From contig NC_092406.1 of assembly GCF_009017415.1 (NCBI RefSeq), forward strand, positions 1,364,001-1,428,000: a stretch of 64,000 nucleotides of DNA. The letters are read 5' to 3'. The notes under the pieces are model-generated. The model was not told the DNA's origin, did not search any database, and saw only the letters and a list, made by a program, of their open reading frames with translations. Below, piece by piece: positions 12,751 to 23,790 of this stretch. Both the position numbers and the translations under genes were made by a program. Positions within the stretch are counted from its first letter, which is position 1. Every line of letters starts with the position of its first letter. Origin of the DNA: Aspergillus flavus. Taxonomy: Eukaryota > Ascomycota > Eurotiomycetes > Eurotiales > Aspergillaceae.

Positions 12751-14657
12751 TTATGATGTACGATTTCCCTTTCCTCATTTCCTCATTTCTATCAATCTTG
12801 TCTCTCCCTTGCTTGTTTATTTATATTTGGCTCAAGTGTTCACCCTCTTTTTATTCTTTTGCCCAGCTTCAGTATTGCACACTCACTTTCTGTTTCCTAT
12901 CATGTTCCTATATCGCGTCTGTGAGCAGAGACAAAGGCGTTTTACGGTGGAGCAACAATTTCCTGTCATACCAATATCATATTTGTGCGGGTTGGGGAAG
13001 CCAACAGCTGTTTTTGCGACAAGACCGAATGACCAACTTTTTGAATCAAGATATTGATACTTTGAAAATGCAGAATATGCAAGCTTCGACACACAATGCG
13101 AAACATGGCTCTTTTCTAGGCCACCAGACGCAATCTGCATGGACCATTATCTACATAGCTCATCCTTTGTGATGGGTCTATTGTCGGGGATCTTCGGGGA
13201 CTCGGGATGGTTTACCAGAACTCTCGAACAAACACCTTGCCTTGGTGTGGCCTTCAGCAATGGAGTCAGACTATCAGGCTGTTCCAGAAGATTACGATCA
13301 TCACTCTAGAGTCCCCTCCTTCTGTGCTCGCGCGAATTAGAGCAGGTCCATCAGCCGGGCACCACAACCCGACAACCTTGTGCATGCCCCTTGACAACTG
13401 CTCGGCTAACAGTTGTGGGTATAGACCCAGTACATCAATGCCAAGGGTGGCGCCGATAAAGTTTATCGTACATTGCATAGTGTTAGCTATGAACTCTAGT
13501 GAGGCATTTATTGGTGACTCTTGCACGACTGGCGTCGAAAATGGTTAGCAAGGTTTACGACTTGGCTGACACAACATGAGGTTAATGCCAAGTACTTGAT
13601 CGAAAGCCGCGTGCAGCTGCCCCAGCATTCTTGCACGGCTCGTTCATTGCTGAAGTCTAGCTTATCCCACAAGGGGATAAACGGACGCTATAATCACGGA
13701 GTTCTGAAGTGTGCCAATTATCCGCAAACAACAGACAATGTATCTGACAAGAGTGTTTCTTAGCCAACATGAAATCCTTGCATCGCAGCATAAACCGATA
13801 TTCACTGGTCCAAAGGCACGGTGCTTGTCTGAAGTCAATACAATACCAAAACTCAGCCCTCATTCACAATGTTAGGCAACAGTTCTATGGTCTCCACCCG
13901 TAAGATGCCGAGGCTTGGCAGCGGAATCATGGAGCAGGCTTTGTACACAAAGACTGGGAAGATGACTACCCGTGAGAGTCGCTTATGATGCGTGGAACTA
14001 TGGGTTCCTGTAGGATCAAAGGATCGAAGCTTGATTATAGTACCCTATAGTGCACATATGACCAGTTCCCGCAAGCAATGTGACCTTGGGCTTCAACAAT
14101 TTATTGTGATTTTGCAATACCAGCTTCACTAACCTTTCTCCCGCGAAAGAGCCTTGTGGAGATCTAGCCAAATAGTGCCTATCCGAGTATCTCCTACATA
14201 CCAATGACAGTCGCCTCCAGAGCCACTTAGATTAACCCAATCATTGCCTTGAGCTGAAGTTTCTTGACCTTTAACCAAGGATGCTGAGCCTCAGTTTCGG
14301 GCATAGTGACATAGGCCATGCCCTTGAACCCCACATATCTTGCAACCTCAGGGCTGACGAGGGGAGAGCCAAGGCTTGGCTGGCTTTCAGAACCCTTCTT
14401 GAGATGAATCGGCCATCATTTTGCCAAGTCCGCCATGGCGGAAACCAGTACTCTGGTTCTAGGCGCGAAGGAGCCAATGAAAAGGTCACAGCACGGCGGA
14501 GGTAGAAAATATGGGGCCCAGATTGTATTGTCATTCTCATGCCCCGGCCTTTTCCACAACAAGATGGTGGTGAAACTCTGATCGAGGACACTCGGTTATA
14601 AAAGCCGGGGACTCCAGTCCGGGGTAAAACACACAATCTACAACTCGCATCGCCAAC
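12751..14657. other. 1.9-kb region with no recognised gene
   Basis: Several ORFs of 60-140 codons occur on both strands. None shows a family motif, consistent splice sites or a believable protein. One minus-strand ORF at 13266-13526 has protein-like composition and might be a relic, but I could not identify it. The right end is the promoter of the sugar transporter. Confidence 0.45.
14597..14624 (+). promoter_or_regulatory. TATA box and two CreA-type sites upstream of the sugar transporter
   Basis: TATAAAA lies at 14597-14603, about 55 bp before the transporter ATG. Two CCGGGG hexamers follow at 14605-14610 and 14619-14624. These match the SYGGRG consensus of the carbon catabolite repressor CreA, and paired sites are typical of functional CreA targets. 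Repression of the transporter by glucose is therefore a reasonable inference. Confidence 0.55.
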
Positions 14658-16535
14658 ATGTCAAGTCCGGCAGAGAACGAGAAGAACTCAGAGATATTGC
14701 TCCCCAGTTCCGAACATATTCAGAACTCATCCGACCCATCACCTCATGCCGCTCTGAACAAGGAAGCATGTATACGTTATGAGCGTGACCGAGCGAGCTC
14801 TGGGGGTAAGTTCTTCAAAAGCTTTGGATGGATGGGCGACTTGCCCGAATGGAAAGTCGGCGGTGAAAAGCTCAAGGGCAGAGCCCTGAACTGGTCCATT
14901 GGGTTCATCGCTAGCTGCGGGTTCCTTATGTTTGGCTACGATCAGGGTGTACTGAGTGCCCTGCTCACCCTTGATTCCTTTCAGGAGGTTCTCCCGCTCA
15001 TGACCCCTCGCGACAAATCAAATGATCTTTGTTGGCTGGATAATCCGACCAACACCATTCCCAATCCTACGTACTGCACAGGTGATGCAAACACCCAGGC
15101 AGCAGGAGTCGCGATATACCAGATCGGATGCTGGATGGGTTCACTCGTAATTCTAGCTTATGGTGAACGGTGGGGACGAAAGTCGAGTACATTCTGGGGC
15201 TCTTTAATTATGATCATTGGGACAATTATGCAGGCGGCGTGCTTCGACTACGGCTTGTTCGTGGCAGGTCGTGTTGTTGGAGGTATTGGGAACGGAATGG
15301 TAACATCTAGTGAGTATTTCTTCAAGGTGTCTTCTACATACAATGATCCTGACCGGGTAGCAATCCCAACATGGCAGTCCGAATGTGCCCGACCGCACCA
15401 ACGAGGTGTCCTGATCATGCTCTCAGGGGCTCTTATATCTGCCGGTGTTATGATCGCATACTGGGTGGATTACGGATTCTACTTCCTGACTGGTTCTGTT
15501 CGCTGGAGGTTCCCACTGATGTTCCAATCTTTCTTTACTATTATTGTCATGATCGGCTTACTTTATCTTCCCGATTCCCCAAGATGGCTCACCATGCAGG
15601 GACGCCATGCTGAGGCTCGCGATGTCACTGCTCGACTTGTGGGCAAGGCAGAAGACCACCCAGATGTAGAAGAAGAGCTACGCAGCATTAACGAAGCATT
15701 GGAAGTACAGAGTCGCGGCGGGAGCTTCAAGTACCGTGAGCTGCTCACCAACGGGCCGTCACAGAACCTTCGCCGCTCTACTTTGGCCATGGTCTCTCAA
15801 TTTTTCCAACAAATGTGCGGTATAAATCTCGTGACTTACTACGCAACTGCGATCTTTGAGAACTCTCTCGGATTCGGTCCAGAAATGGCACGTCTACTTG
15901 CGGCCTGTAATGGAACTGAGTACTTCATGGCGTCACTCATAGCGCTGCCACTCATTGAACGGACCGGTCGGCGGAAGCTGATGATAATCGGTGCCTCTGG
16001 GATGATGGTCTCGATGGCAATTCTAGCTGGCACTGTATCCACGGGCGAAATAATGGAAAACGGAGCACCTAAGCTGGAGACACAATATGGTGTCACGGCA
16101 ACTGTGTTCTTATTTGTTTTCAATTCTTTCTTCGCCATTGGCTGGCTGGGAATGACCTGGCTGTATCCAGCCGAAATCACAAACCTTCGCATTCGCATTC
16201 AGGCCAATGCCCTGTCCACCAGTTCCAACTGGATGTCCAACTTCCTTATTGTCATGATCACTCCACCCGCTTTCGCGAACTTGGGATACCAGACATACAT
16301 AATTTTCGCGGTCTTCAATGCTGCACTTATTCCGTGCGTTTATCTCTTCTTCCCTGAGACCAAGGGCCGCACGCTTGAAGAGCTGGATGTGGTCTTCGCA
16401 AGTGCTAACGCTCAGGGCATCTCGCCTGTGAAACAGAGCTTGCAGATGCCGAAGTTGGCTGGTGACAGTCTAGACAGAGAATTGGCGCGCTACTTTGGTA
16501 CGAGTAGTGATGAAGAGACTTCGAGGGAGAAGTAG
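14658..16535 (+). CDS. MFS sugar transporter
   Basis: Plasma-membrane sugar porter of the major facilitator superfamily, 625 aa in a single exon. Family signatures are visible: FLMFGYDQGVLSALLT in TM1, GERWGRKSS between TM2 and TM3, VAGRVVGGIGNGM in TM4, LPDSPRWL after TM6, QQMCGINLVTYYA in TM7, and FPETKGRTLEELD after TM12. The N-terminal extension of about 70 residues before TM1 is hydrophilic. The substrate (hexose, pentose or a related polyol or acid) cannot be fixed from sequence. The paired CreA-type sites in the promoter suggest glucose-repressed expression. The start ATG at 14658 is the first in frame and follows a good context (CCAACATG). Confidence 0.95.
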   Translation: MSSPAENEKNSEILLPSSEHIQNSSDPSPHAALNKEACIRYERDRASSGGKFFKSFGWMGDLPEWKVGGEKLKGRALNWSIGFIASCGFLMFGYDQGVLSALLTLDSFQEVLPLMTPRDKSNDLCWLDNPTNTIPNPTYCTGDANTQAAGVAIYQIGCWMGSLVILAYGERWGRKSSTFWGSLIMIIGTIMQAACFDYGLFVAGRVVGGIGNGMVTSSEYFFKVSSTYNDPDRVAIPTWQSECARPHQRGVLIMLSGALISAGVMIAYWVDYGFYFLTGSVRWRFPLMFQSFFTIIVMIGLLYLPDSPRWLTMQGRHAEARDVTARLVGKAEDHPDVEEELRSINEALEVQSRGGSFKYRELLTNGPSQNLRRSTLAMVSQFFQQMCGINLVTYYATAIFENSLGFGPEMARLLAACNGTEYFMASLIALPLIERTGRRKLMIIGASGMMVSMAILAGTVSTGEIMENGAPKLETQYGVTATVFLFVFNSFFAIGWLGMTWLYPAEITNLRIRIQANALSTSSNWMSNFLIVMITPPAFANLGYQTYIIFAVFNAALIPCVYLFFPETKGRTLEELDVVFASANAQGISPVKQSLQMPKLAGDSLDRELARYFGTSSDEETSREK

Positions 16536-16856
16536 ATGGTATTCTTATTGCGACCTTGTGTTGGTCATTGGGCATCGGTTAAGAGGCCAGCAATTTCTTT
16601 AGTTCAATTTTGTGGAAAGAACACTCTACCTTTGGTTGATAGCGATGTTGGGCCTATGCTGGTGAGAAGTCCAAAATACTTGTGTTGTTTCCCCAGCTTT
16701 AGTCGATAGACATAGATTGTGCTTTGGCAGTACTTACTATAGATCTCTGGACATAGTCAAAAAGGAATACTTTAACATGAAGCTATACAGAAAGGATATA
16801 TCGCCCACATAACTCCCCAGCCTCGCTCAGAAGTTCTAAACCCTCTATTATGCACC
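16536..16856. other. intergenic region between transporter and dehydratase pseudogene
   Basis: 321 bp holding the 3' ends of a converging gene and pseudogene. No other feature seen. Confidence 0.5.
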
Positions 16857-17878
16857 CTAAGCAAAATCCCACTCATACCCCATCAACCCCGTCCGATCCC
16901 AACACCCAACATACTCACACTCCAACTCCCCATCCTTCAAAATACTCGTCTCAACCGACAAACAAAGCCCCCCCCCCCCCCCAGTCTCAGCCAACTCCCC
17001 ACCAGCTCCACAAGACTTCAAAAACTCCCTCCTAAGCAACACATGCTCTTTACACCTCCTCCCCACCCGCTCCATACGCTCCATATCCAGAAAATACAAC
17101 AACTGCACCTTCCGATTATGACTCGGCGCCTCAGGCTCCCCATCCCGAAACCTCCCACTCCGCAGGTCATAACACACCCGCATCTCAGGAAGCCCCGTCT
17201 CGGGCCCCGCAGACTGTAACTCATTCAGCCAGTGCAGGGTAGGCAAGTCGAACCTCTCAAACCACGTTTCCCGTTCAACAGTCATAAGATTAGAATGATC
17301 TTGTCCTTCGACCACGAAACAGAGATTCTCTGGGAACTGGGTCATATGAACTCGACCATACCTTATAGACTCAGTACTAACCTTCCTCTTCGGTGTTTCC
17401 TCCACCGGCTAGGAAATCTCCCTTCCGGGCCAGTAGCAGACGCAGTAGCAGGTCTATGGTGATAATAACATCCCCAATACCCAATTTTATCCGAGATAGG
17501 AATATAATCTCCCAAGCAACCCATACCGGGGCTTATGGGCTTGTTTGTACTGTTCTGGTTTCTTTCGACTGCCACGGTGATGGTTTCTCGGTATATGCCT
17601 GCGTCTTCGGGGAGGGTGTTCCAGAAGGTACGTACTGGGGTGCTGTGCCACCATTTTTCGTAGAAGGTTTTTGTGGGCTAGTAGGTTAGATGGACTGTTG
17701 TTGTTAAGGGGCCGGGGCCAGGGTGGGTTAGGAGTATGGTGTTTTTGGACGGTAAGTGTGGTGTTAGGAGGGTCGTGAGCTGGGTACTCAAGGGCGAGGA
17801 AGTGTGTTTAGTGTGGTGTTAGATGCCGAAGATGGTGTAGACTACCGATGAGGTTTCTTGGGGAGTTAGGACGTACAT
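16857..17878 (-). pseudogene. haem-containing (phenylacetaldoxime-type) dehydratase, disabled
   Basis: Relic of an aldoxime dehydratase-like gene, a family that dehydrates aldoximes to nitriles with a haem cofactor. Reading leftward from an ATG at 17878, the frame is broken by TAA at 17819-17821 and TAG at 17678-17680. It stays in one frame to about 17440, then shifts frame between about 17440 and 17405. Family-like blocks survive: DYIPISDKIGYWGCYYHH (haem-pocket region), NLCFVVEGQDH, YFLDMERMERVGRR, and a C-terminal VETSILKDGELECEYVGC. The 3' part (16857-17405) is still an open frame of 182 codons but has no ATG start. A run of 13 or so C residues (about 16970-16982) lies within it. The 5' limit is uncertain because earlier exons could be missing. 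Confidence 0.8.
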
Positions 17879-19248
17879 TGTGTAATTGTGATTGTGATTG
17901 TTATCGGTCTTATGATTTGGGGTTTGGTATCGAGTGGTGTGTTGGATAGGTTATGGAGGGTGGTAGGTGGTGCGCTTGATATACTTTGTTTTTCGAGGTG
18001 ATATGGAGATGGCGGGGTTTTGCACGGTGATTGAGTCTTCGGGGTTATTGGGGTACCTTTAGGCTGTCTGTTGTACGTGTCTTGGAATATCTCATTCTGC
18101 TGTGCGTTCTTGTGCATATGTAGCCTTTTGTTCGGTTTACTCCATGATGCCATGTAGGGTAGTACTACCCATGGGCCCAGTTTAGGACGGCCAGCTTTTG
18201 CAGAGGGTTACAGAGATATTGTCGGGCTGTAGAAGACTATCCACAGGCGATTCTCATTACTTAAGTAATGTCATAATGAAATACCAGTCTCAGTATAAGC
18301 CGATAACCAGATGTGGGGGGTTACAAATACCACGGCGCACGCACATCTAAGTGACTTGAGACTCCACAACAAAAGGACACATACACAAACAGGACACGAT
18401 GAAGAATAAGCCCATCATAAAATCTCGGCTCAAGGCTACCCAGCCTGACGTCTATGTGTTACCCAAGAATCAAGCAAGAAGCAAGAAAGATGCCAAGTCC
18501 AGGAACCCTGTTCCTTGGGCCAGCAGGGAATGGGGTCTGCAATGGATCGGGAGATGTGTCCTGGGCTACATCCATTCTTAGTCCTTTCTGCAAACCCAGA
18601 AGTCAGGTTGCTATCACCACACAACAACTGAAGAAGCGGCCGAGAGACGAAAAGGCCAATTGATCGACCCGGTAGACTCAAACTCCGAGTACGATCCGTG
18701 CCGTTCTGCATACCCCATCCGATCTTATCTAAATAGGTTTATATTTTGTTCAAAAAAAGCTACGAGGGCCCTTTCTTGCCTTTTGAGGTGATCAAAACGC
18801 CATATTCTTTCGCGTACGCTCTCGCAGGCTCGTTTACTTTCCCCTTTACAACCCTGCTGCCCAGCGCCGGTACATCTTCCAGCACCACCACCTACTGCAC
18901 GGGCAAAGCCAAATACCCCGTCTTACCTAGAGCACCGGGGTATCGTCCTTTACGGTCGGTGATCAATTAGGAAAATCATAACAAAAAAAAAGCTGGTCCA
19001 TTAAATGCACAACTGAAGCATAAAGCGTCTTAAATGGGTCCAGCGGAGTGGGCCGCCACTATTTTCTCGCTTGAGTCTAGTAAGAAAGCTGGACACTCCT
19101 CCCACCTATCACAATGCCCCATTTATACGAATGGTTTATTAGACCAAGACATTGCCAAGGTCGGAGAAGTTCAACAATCATTTCCTTTCAGGGGAAGATC
19201 TCCCCAGAGTTTCTTGTCTATCAGAAACACGTACGGGTCGCGCCCAGG
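17879..19248. other. 1.4-kb region with no recognised gene
   Basis: ORFs of 60-95 codons on both strands are not supported by any motif. A minus ORF at 17866-18153 overlaps the 5' end of the dehydratase pseudogene in another frame and could include its decayed leader, but I cannot show this. Confidence 0.45.
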
Positions 19249-20816
19249 ATGTATCCCTCGCTCGCTGGGTGGCCATTGCTCCTGCTGCTTCCCGGGTGTT
19301 TGATCGACGGTAAGTTACCTACCCCTGGCAATGTCCTCCAGATTGTCATTCTAATACTCGCTTTAGTGGCCACTGCGCGGTTATGCCGGGGCTCATTCAA
19401 CGTGACCCGCTTGGAGGATGTGGAATCGCTGTTTCAGGGCTGTACGCATGTGCGCGGAGACATCACGATCACTGACACATACTCTGGGGCGTTAATACTA
19501 CCCAACCTGAAAACCATCGATGGGAAACTCGACGTACAGTATATCACGTCGCGGCCGGGGATGGGCAATTCGACACCCACCCAAATCACATCTCTGGAAT
19601 TACCAGACACCCAGTCAATTAAAAATGTGGCCATTGCGAATATTACAACCTTAAAAACCATATCTATGCCTCGGCTTGAGAGTGTGTCGCACTTCGCTAT
19701 TTACCAACATGGCATCACCACCGACACTCTCGACCTTCGTTCGCTACGTGAGGCTTCCTACTTTTATCTTGCTGGGGGCTTCTCTAGGTATGGACACAAT
19801 ACTCACGTAGTTATGATACCGGGGAATGAGTACTGATATGCGTGGCAGTGTGAACGTGGACTCTTTGCGAAACGTCTCTCGGTTTCTTGATATCTATGGT
19901 CCGGCGGTTGGCGCAGAAAGAGAGGATACTGGGAAGCCTCTACAGCTCACATTCCCGTCTCTAGTATATGCATATCGTTTATTAGTTGAGGGGAGAATCT
20001 CCAAGTACGCGCAGCCTTCCATCCGTATTGAGCTTACCTGTCATGTGGTCTTACATTAATCTACTCTAGAATCTCCATGCCGAAGTTGGAGTTCCTTGGC
20101 TGGGATCATAGAGATGGCGGGTATAGCGATGATGTTATGATCCGTACAAAAGAGACCCCGGGATCATTCAGCTTCCCGAGCTTGAAAAACCTGACAGGAA
20201 CCTTTTCAGTCTATGGGCCGATCAAAAGGTATAGTTTCCCAGAAACAACCGCGTTAACCCTACGGTGATACTAATCGACCGACAGCCTCGACGTGAGTTC
20301 ATTGCAGAGCTCAACCGTATACATGAGATTAGGCACCACCTCGCCGCTGAACCTCACCCTACCTCTCAGAAAGCTAACTTCCATCACCCTCTACGGGACC
20401 CTAGAAAGGTTTGTCCATACCATTCCCTCCCTTCCATCTGCAACCACACCAATAAATACCCGCGGCGGTCTGATGTCTGAAACAGTGTCAAATTCCCGTT
20501 CCTGAAAGATTTCAACTCCATCGGCATCCATTCGACCCTACCAGTCGGCTGCAAAAGCTTTACAACCCAGATGGAGGAGATATCGCAGTCTCTCGAGTAT
20601 AAGACGGACTACCAATGCAGCGAGCCGGGCTCTACACCCTCTCTACTGGGTTTAATTGCACTTTGTATCATTCCAGTCATTGCAATTGCAGCTGCAGGGT
20701 ACTACTGTACCAGAAAGAAACATGAGGATACGGAATATGAGGAAGAGAAAGCGGTTGAACGGCCGCTATCACCTATTAAAGAGGGTGCAAATGAAAAGGT
20801 GGTCGGCCAAGGATGA
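19249..20816 (+). CDS. receptor L-domain (Ecm33/Sps2-like) type I membrane protein
   Basis: Six exons (19249-19309, 19367-19787, 19849-20004, 20070-20228, 20286-20408, 20486-20816) give 416 aa. The N-terminus WPLLLLLPGC fits a signal peptide. The body is a series of leucine-rich receptor-L-type repeats (CRGSFNVTRLEDVESLFQGC, HVRGDITITDTYSG, LPNLKTIDGKLDVQ, FPSLKNLTGTFSVYG, LPLRKLTSITLYG). Ecm33/Sps2 family proteins act at the cell surface in wall integrity. Those usually end in a GPI signal. Here a transmembrane helix (LLGLIALCIIPVIAIAAAGY) is followed by CTRKK and a charged cytoplasmic tail of about 45 residues. A short CK..C segment precedes the helix. Role inferred only; a surface receptor or adhesin is possible. 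Confidence 0.86.
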
Positions 20817-21175
20817 AAGTCGACGGAAGAAAATGTCACCGAAAAAGAAATCATAAGCAAGCCCTTTAATCAGGTCAAGATTACCCAACGGAGAGCCATA
20901 TGAAAGCGACCACTCGGTTAAACTAATAACATCTGGTATTGTATACTAGCTAACCAGGGATAGTTCATTCAGACGCATTCTGTGTTCCATGTAAGCAATG
21001 CTTAAGTATACTACCTTTCTTTCGGGTTAACACGGTGCTGGCTGATTCCACTGTACAGTAAGTATGCCATGAACAATTGCAAATTTTCAAGTCTCATGCA
21101 CATAGTAATGTTATATTACATGGATGAATCCTTTATAACGGCACACTTTTATCCCAACCTATTTGAACAACAAAA
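20817..21175. other. intergenic region between convergent genes
   Basis: 359 bp of 3' flank for two convergent genes; nothing else seen. Confidence 0.5.
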
Positions 21176-21616
21176 TCAGTCCGTCTTGCGTACATACTTC
21201 GTATGTAACCCAGTCGCGACCACCACCCGGTCCCCATTTCCCTTCACCTTCTCAATCTCTACCGACACGTACGCCAGCGTTCCCCCGACTTTCATCGCCC
21301 GTCCTGTAATCTCCAGAATTTCCTCCTCCTTCGCCGACGAGAGATACGAAACATGCAGATCAGTGCTCACGCCGGTATAACTGGCGCCCTGCGACGCGAT
21401 AGCCATGCCCGCCGCCCAGTCGACAAGACACGCGGTCAGCGTGCCATGTAGACCTCCTTTAGAGTTTGTATGATTCTTGGCTATTGGTAGATTGGCATGG
21501 ATTGTCCCCGGCGAGGCGTCGGTGATGGTGATATTGTCCAGCAGGAGGGCGTAGATGGGGCTGTTGGCGCGTTGCGCGTCCCAGACGTTGAGGACATGGG
21601 AGAGTGTGGAGGTCAT
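21176..21616 (-). CDS. hotdog-fold acyl-CoA thioesterase (PaaI/ACOT13-like)
   Basis: Single-exon gene, 146 aa, the usual size of a single-hotdog thioesterase. The central helix region reads NSKGGLHGTLTACLVDWAAG, the family pattern in which the Asn/Gly..HGG-like loop and the Asp/Glu-containing helix form the active site. The C-terminal strands (ILEITGRAMKVGGTLAYVSV) are also typical. It would hydrolyse acyl-CoA thioesters. There is no obvious organelle signal, although the short basic-free N-terminus does not exclude mitochondria. It neighbours the Dabb-domain gene on the same strand; the 360 bp between them shows no sign of a shared transcript. Confidence 0.9.
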   Translation of the reverse strand: MTSTLSHVLNVWDAQRANSPIYALLLDNITITDASPGTIHANLPIAKNHTNSKGGLHGTLTACLVDWAAGMAIASQGASYTGVSTDLHVSYLSSAKEEEILEITGRAMKVGGTLAYVSVEIEKVKGNGDRVVVATGLHTKYVRKTD

Positions 21617-21976
21617 GTTGATATGTGGTTTATATGAGGATTGGGGAGTATGTTGAATGAAATATCCTGGCTGGGTGTTTCTTTACTCTTTATGGGGTTC
21701 ATCGGGGCGGTGTCTATCCGAACCGATCGGATGGGGCCCGTCTGTCGGCTGTATCCGATGGATGTACTCCGTTGATCTCATTCTATACGGACACAAACGG
21801 TCTACCTCCGTGCGCTGACCAAGCTAGCCCTAAATAATTCTACACTAACAAAGGAAATTGGCACATATCCTCATCCTCCGGATCTACCTCGAAATCAAAC
21901 CGCACTAGATCCTCCTTATAGGGAAACATGTATGTTGAAGTCACCCTTCACGAGACAATTAGCATATCAATCATGA
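21617..21976. other. intergenic region between thioesterase and Dabb-domain genes
   Basis: 360 bp containing the thioesterase promoter. The sequence CCGATCGG and nearby repeats of ATCCGAT-like words could bind zinc-cluster regulators, but no specific factor can be named. Confidence 0.4.
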
Positions 21977-22316
21977 CTAGTCATGGCCCAAGATGAAAGC
22001 ATACCAGTGATGCTCCTGACTAGCCTGATATTCAGCTAAAGCGGCCTGGCTTTCGTGGTAGCTCACGAGAGCAATCTGGAATCCTTTGCTGCGATCAATA
22101 GGGTCGGTGACGCTGGGACCCCCGACGATGAGTCTTCCCGCTTTAACGCAGGAGAGTTTCTTAAGCTTCTTCAGTTCTGTAACGAAGGTCTTCTTGTGCT
22201 CCTCGCTGACATCGGAACGGAACTTGAACAGCACTAAATGAGATGAGTGTATTAGGGGGGAATCTGTCTTTGCAAGGCTGGATGTAGTACAACTAACCGA
22301 TGTGGATAAGAGTCAT
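21977..22316 (-). CDS. stress-responsive A/B-barrel (Dabb) domain protein
   Basis: Two exons (22316-22298 and 22233-21977) give 91 aa. The joined start MTLIHIVLFKFRSDVSEE is the classic Dabb beginning, followed by LKKLKKLSCVKAGRLIVGG and a C-terminal EHHWYAFILGHD. Dabb proteins are small ferredoxin-like dimers. Some act as stress proteins and some as cyclases in polyketide or cannabinoid-type pathways. The first exon is just 19 nt, so automated predictors may miss it. It is divergent from the SMP-30 pseudogene over 312 bp. Confidence 0.9.
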
Positions 22317-22628
22317 TGTTGTAAACCCGGTTGTCTATACTATGACGAGATAAACAGTAAATTCAACTTAGTTCGTGTTAAGGAATAGGATACACCAGTT
22401 TATATATGCCTTTCGGCATAGGACTGCTGTTTTCATGAACCGCGGATTGAAGCCGTCGGGTGCGGATGCGCTCCGCTCTCCCGAATCGCGGCATATAAAA
22501 CAAGGCACTCCGATACTGGTATTTCGATTGAAGAACACCAGGGTAAAATTGTTATTCTTCATCATATGATTCGTCGAACCGATGGTCGACGTACAAAACA
22601 ACTAACCTACCATTGTACAGGCCGTGGA
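22317..22628. other. divergent promoter between the Dabb gene and the SMP-30 pseudogene
   Basis: 312 bp shared upstream region. A TTTATATATG TATA-like word lies near 22398. An ORF extends upstream from the pseudogene ATG to 22566 without family character. Confidence 0.4.
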
Positions 22629-23206
22629 ATGGACAAGCCTACCGCAGAACTTCCGTCGCCTAGGCCTCTCAGAACATTCAATCATTCAGAAACGAAACCG
22701 CTGGACTCATTACTAGAAGGACCCATATACGTTTCTACACTTGATCTTCTTTTCGTCACAGACATTCCATACGGCCGTATCTGCTCCATCGACTCCAATG
22801 CAAACTGGACCCTCGTCACAGAGTACGATGGCGAACCAAACGGACTGGTATGGAACCACATCACCAAAAACATCACCATCATCGCCGATTTCAAGCAAGG
22901 AATACTCGAGCTCGATCCCACCAGCAGAGAACTACAGATAATCGCATCGCGATACCAGGGCGAGCGTCTGAAAGGGCCCAATGACCTCGTCATCACCGCG
23001 GACGGCGTCATCTACTTTACCGATCAAGGGATGACCGGTCTTCAAGATCCAACCGGCAGAGTCTTCCGTAGGGGGTTCATACGACGAACCTGACGTGGGG
23101 TGCGCCGTCGATGAACGTACTCTATATAGTCGAGAGTGAGACAGCTACGATACTGAAGGTTGACTGGCACTGTCAAGGGTGGTTGATGAAACTGGCAAAG
23201 GAGTAA
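22629..23206 (+). pseudogene. SMP-30/gluconolactonase-like gene with an internal deletion and frame change
   Basis: The 5' part encodes the start of a beta-propeller lactonase of the SMP-30/regucalcin family: LLEGPIYVSTLDLLFVTDIP, EPNGLVWN, and the metal-site region KGPNDLVITADGVIYFTDQG. Right after TGRVFR (about 23065) the frame continues only to TGA at 23093. A second frame picks up the family's C-terminal blade (TTNLTWGAPSMNVLYIVESE) and runs to TAA at 23204-23206. Roughly a third of a normal propeller, about 100 residues, is missing between them. The gene therefore looks deleted internally and cannot fold as a six-bladed propeller. The ATG at 22629 is the likely start; an in-frame ATG at 22566 also exists. 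Confidence 0.78.
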
Positions 23207-23790
23207 AGCTTTTGGATAAAAGAAATGTTGCTTTGGGAGAAAACCTAGCCTGCTGTTTCTACCGAGCAGCTTCTATCCATGCCATAATTGTAAAATTCGC
23301 TGATTCGGCTTAAATCATAGGTTATCTGCAAAATAAACGACTAGGACTAGGACCGGATGATCGGCGTTTTGGCGCCTCTAGGCATACAGCTGTATGCGCG
23401 GCAGTGACTAGATTAAACCTTAGGAACCTCCTGTAGAAAGAGAACGCATTTTCCAGGTAATAAATCGCCTTCCATGATCGTAGCTATTGTCGCTTTTGCA
23501 TTTCTTTTCAATCTTTTCAATAGCTTCAAGCTAGGGCGGTCTTGCCACTCTGAAATTTAGAGCAACTCTTCTCTAGGGTTACGGGTCTGGAACCCTGTCC
23601 AGAGGCTATTTAGTAAGCATACTCTTACCTCGGGTCTTTCATGAGAAGTTACCAATCCACCTAGGGGTATGACTGAGCTTCCTAGTCCAATATAATATCT
23701 TTCACATTATAATTTTCACGGCGTCATCTAGAAATTTGAATGCCTTGGCAACTCTAGCCGCGCATCTCCGACACCCTCCCCGCCAACGCC
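23207..23790. other. intergenic region before the first zinc-cluster regulator
   Basis: 584 bp, AT-rich toward the right, no gene seen. It should contain the promoter of the regulator at 23791. Confidence 0.5.

Noticed and set aside
12751..14657. Several ORFs of 60-140 codons suggesting a gene.
   Set aside because: No motif, no splice logic, and competing frames on both strands; left as unassigned.
16857..17405. A stand-alone 182-codon minus-strand gene.
   Set aside because: It begins with GTG, and its sequence is the C-terminal half of an aldoxime dehydratase whose N-terminal half lies upstream in another frame with stops.
17390..17540. An alternative frame reading GIGDVIITIDLLLRLLLARK that looked like a coding exon joined by a 52-nt intron.
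   Set aside because: The competing frame holds the conserved dehydratase block DYIPISDKIGYWGCYYHH; this one is a by-product of base composition.
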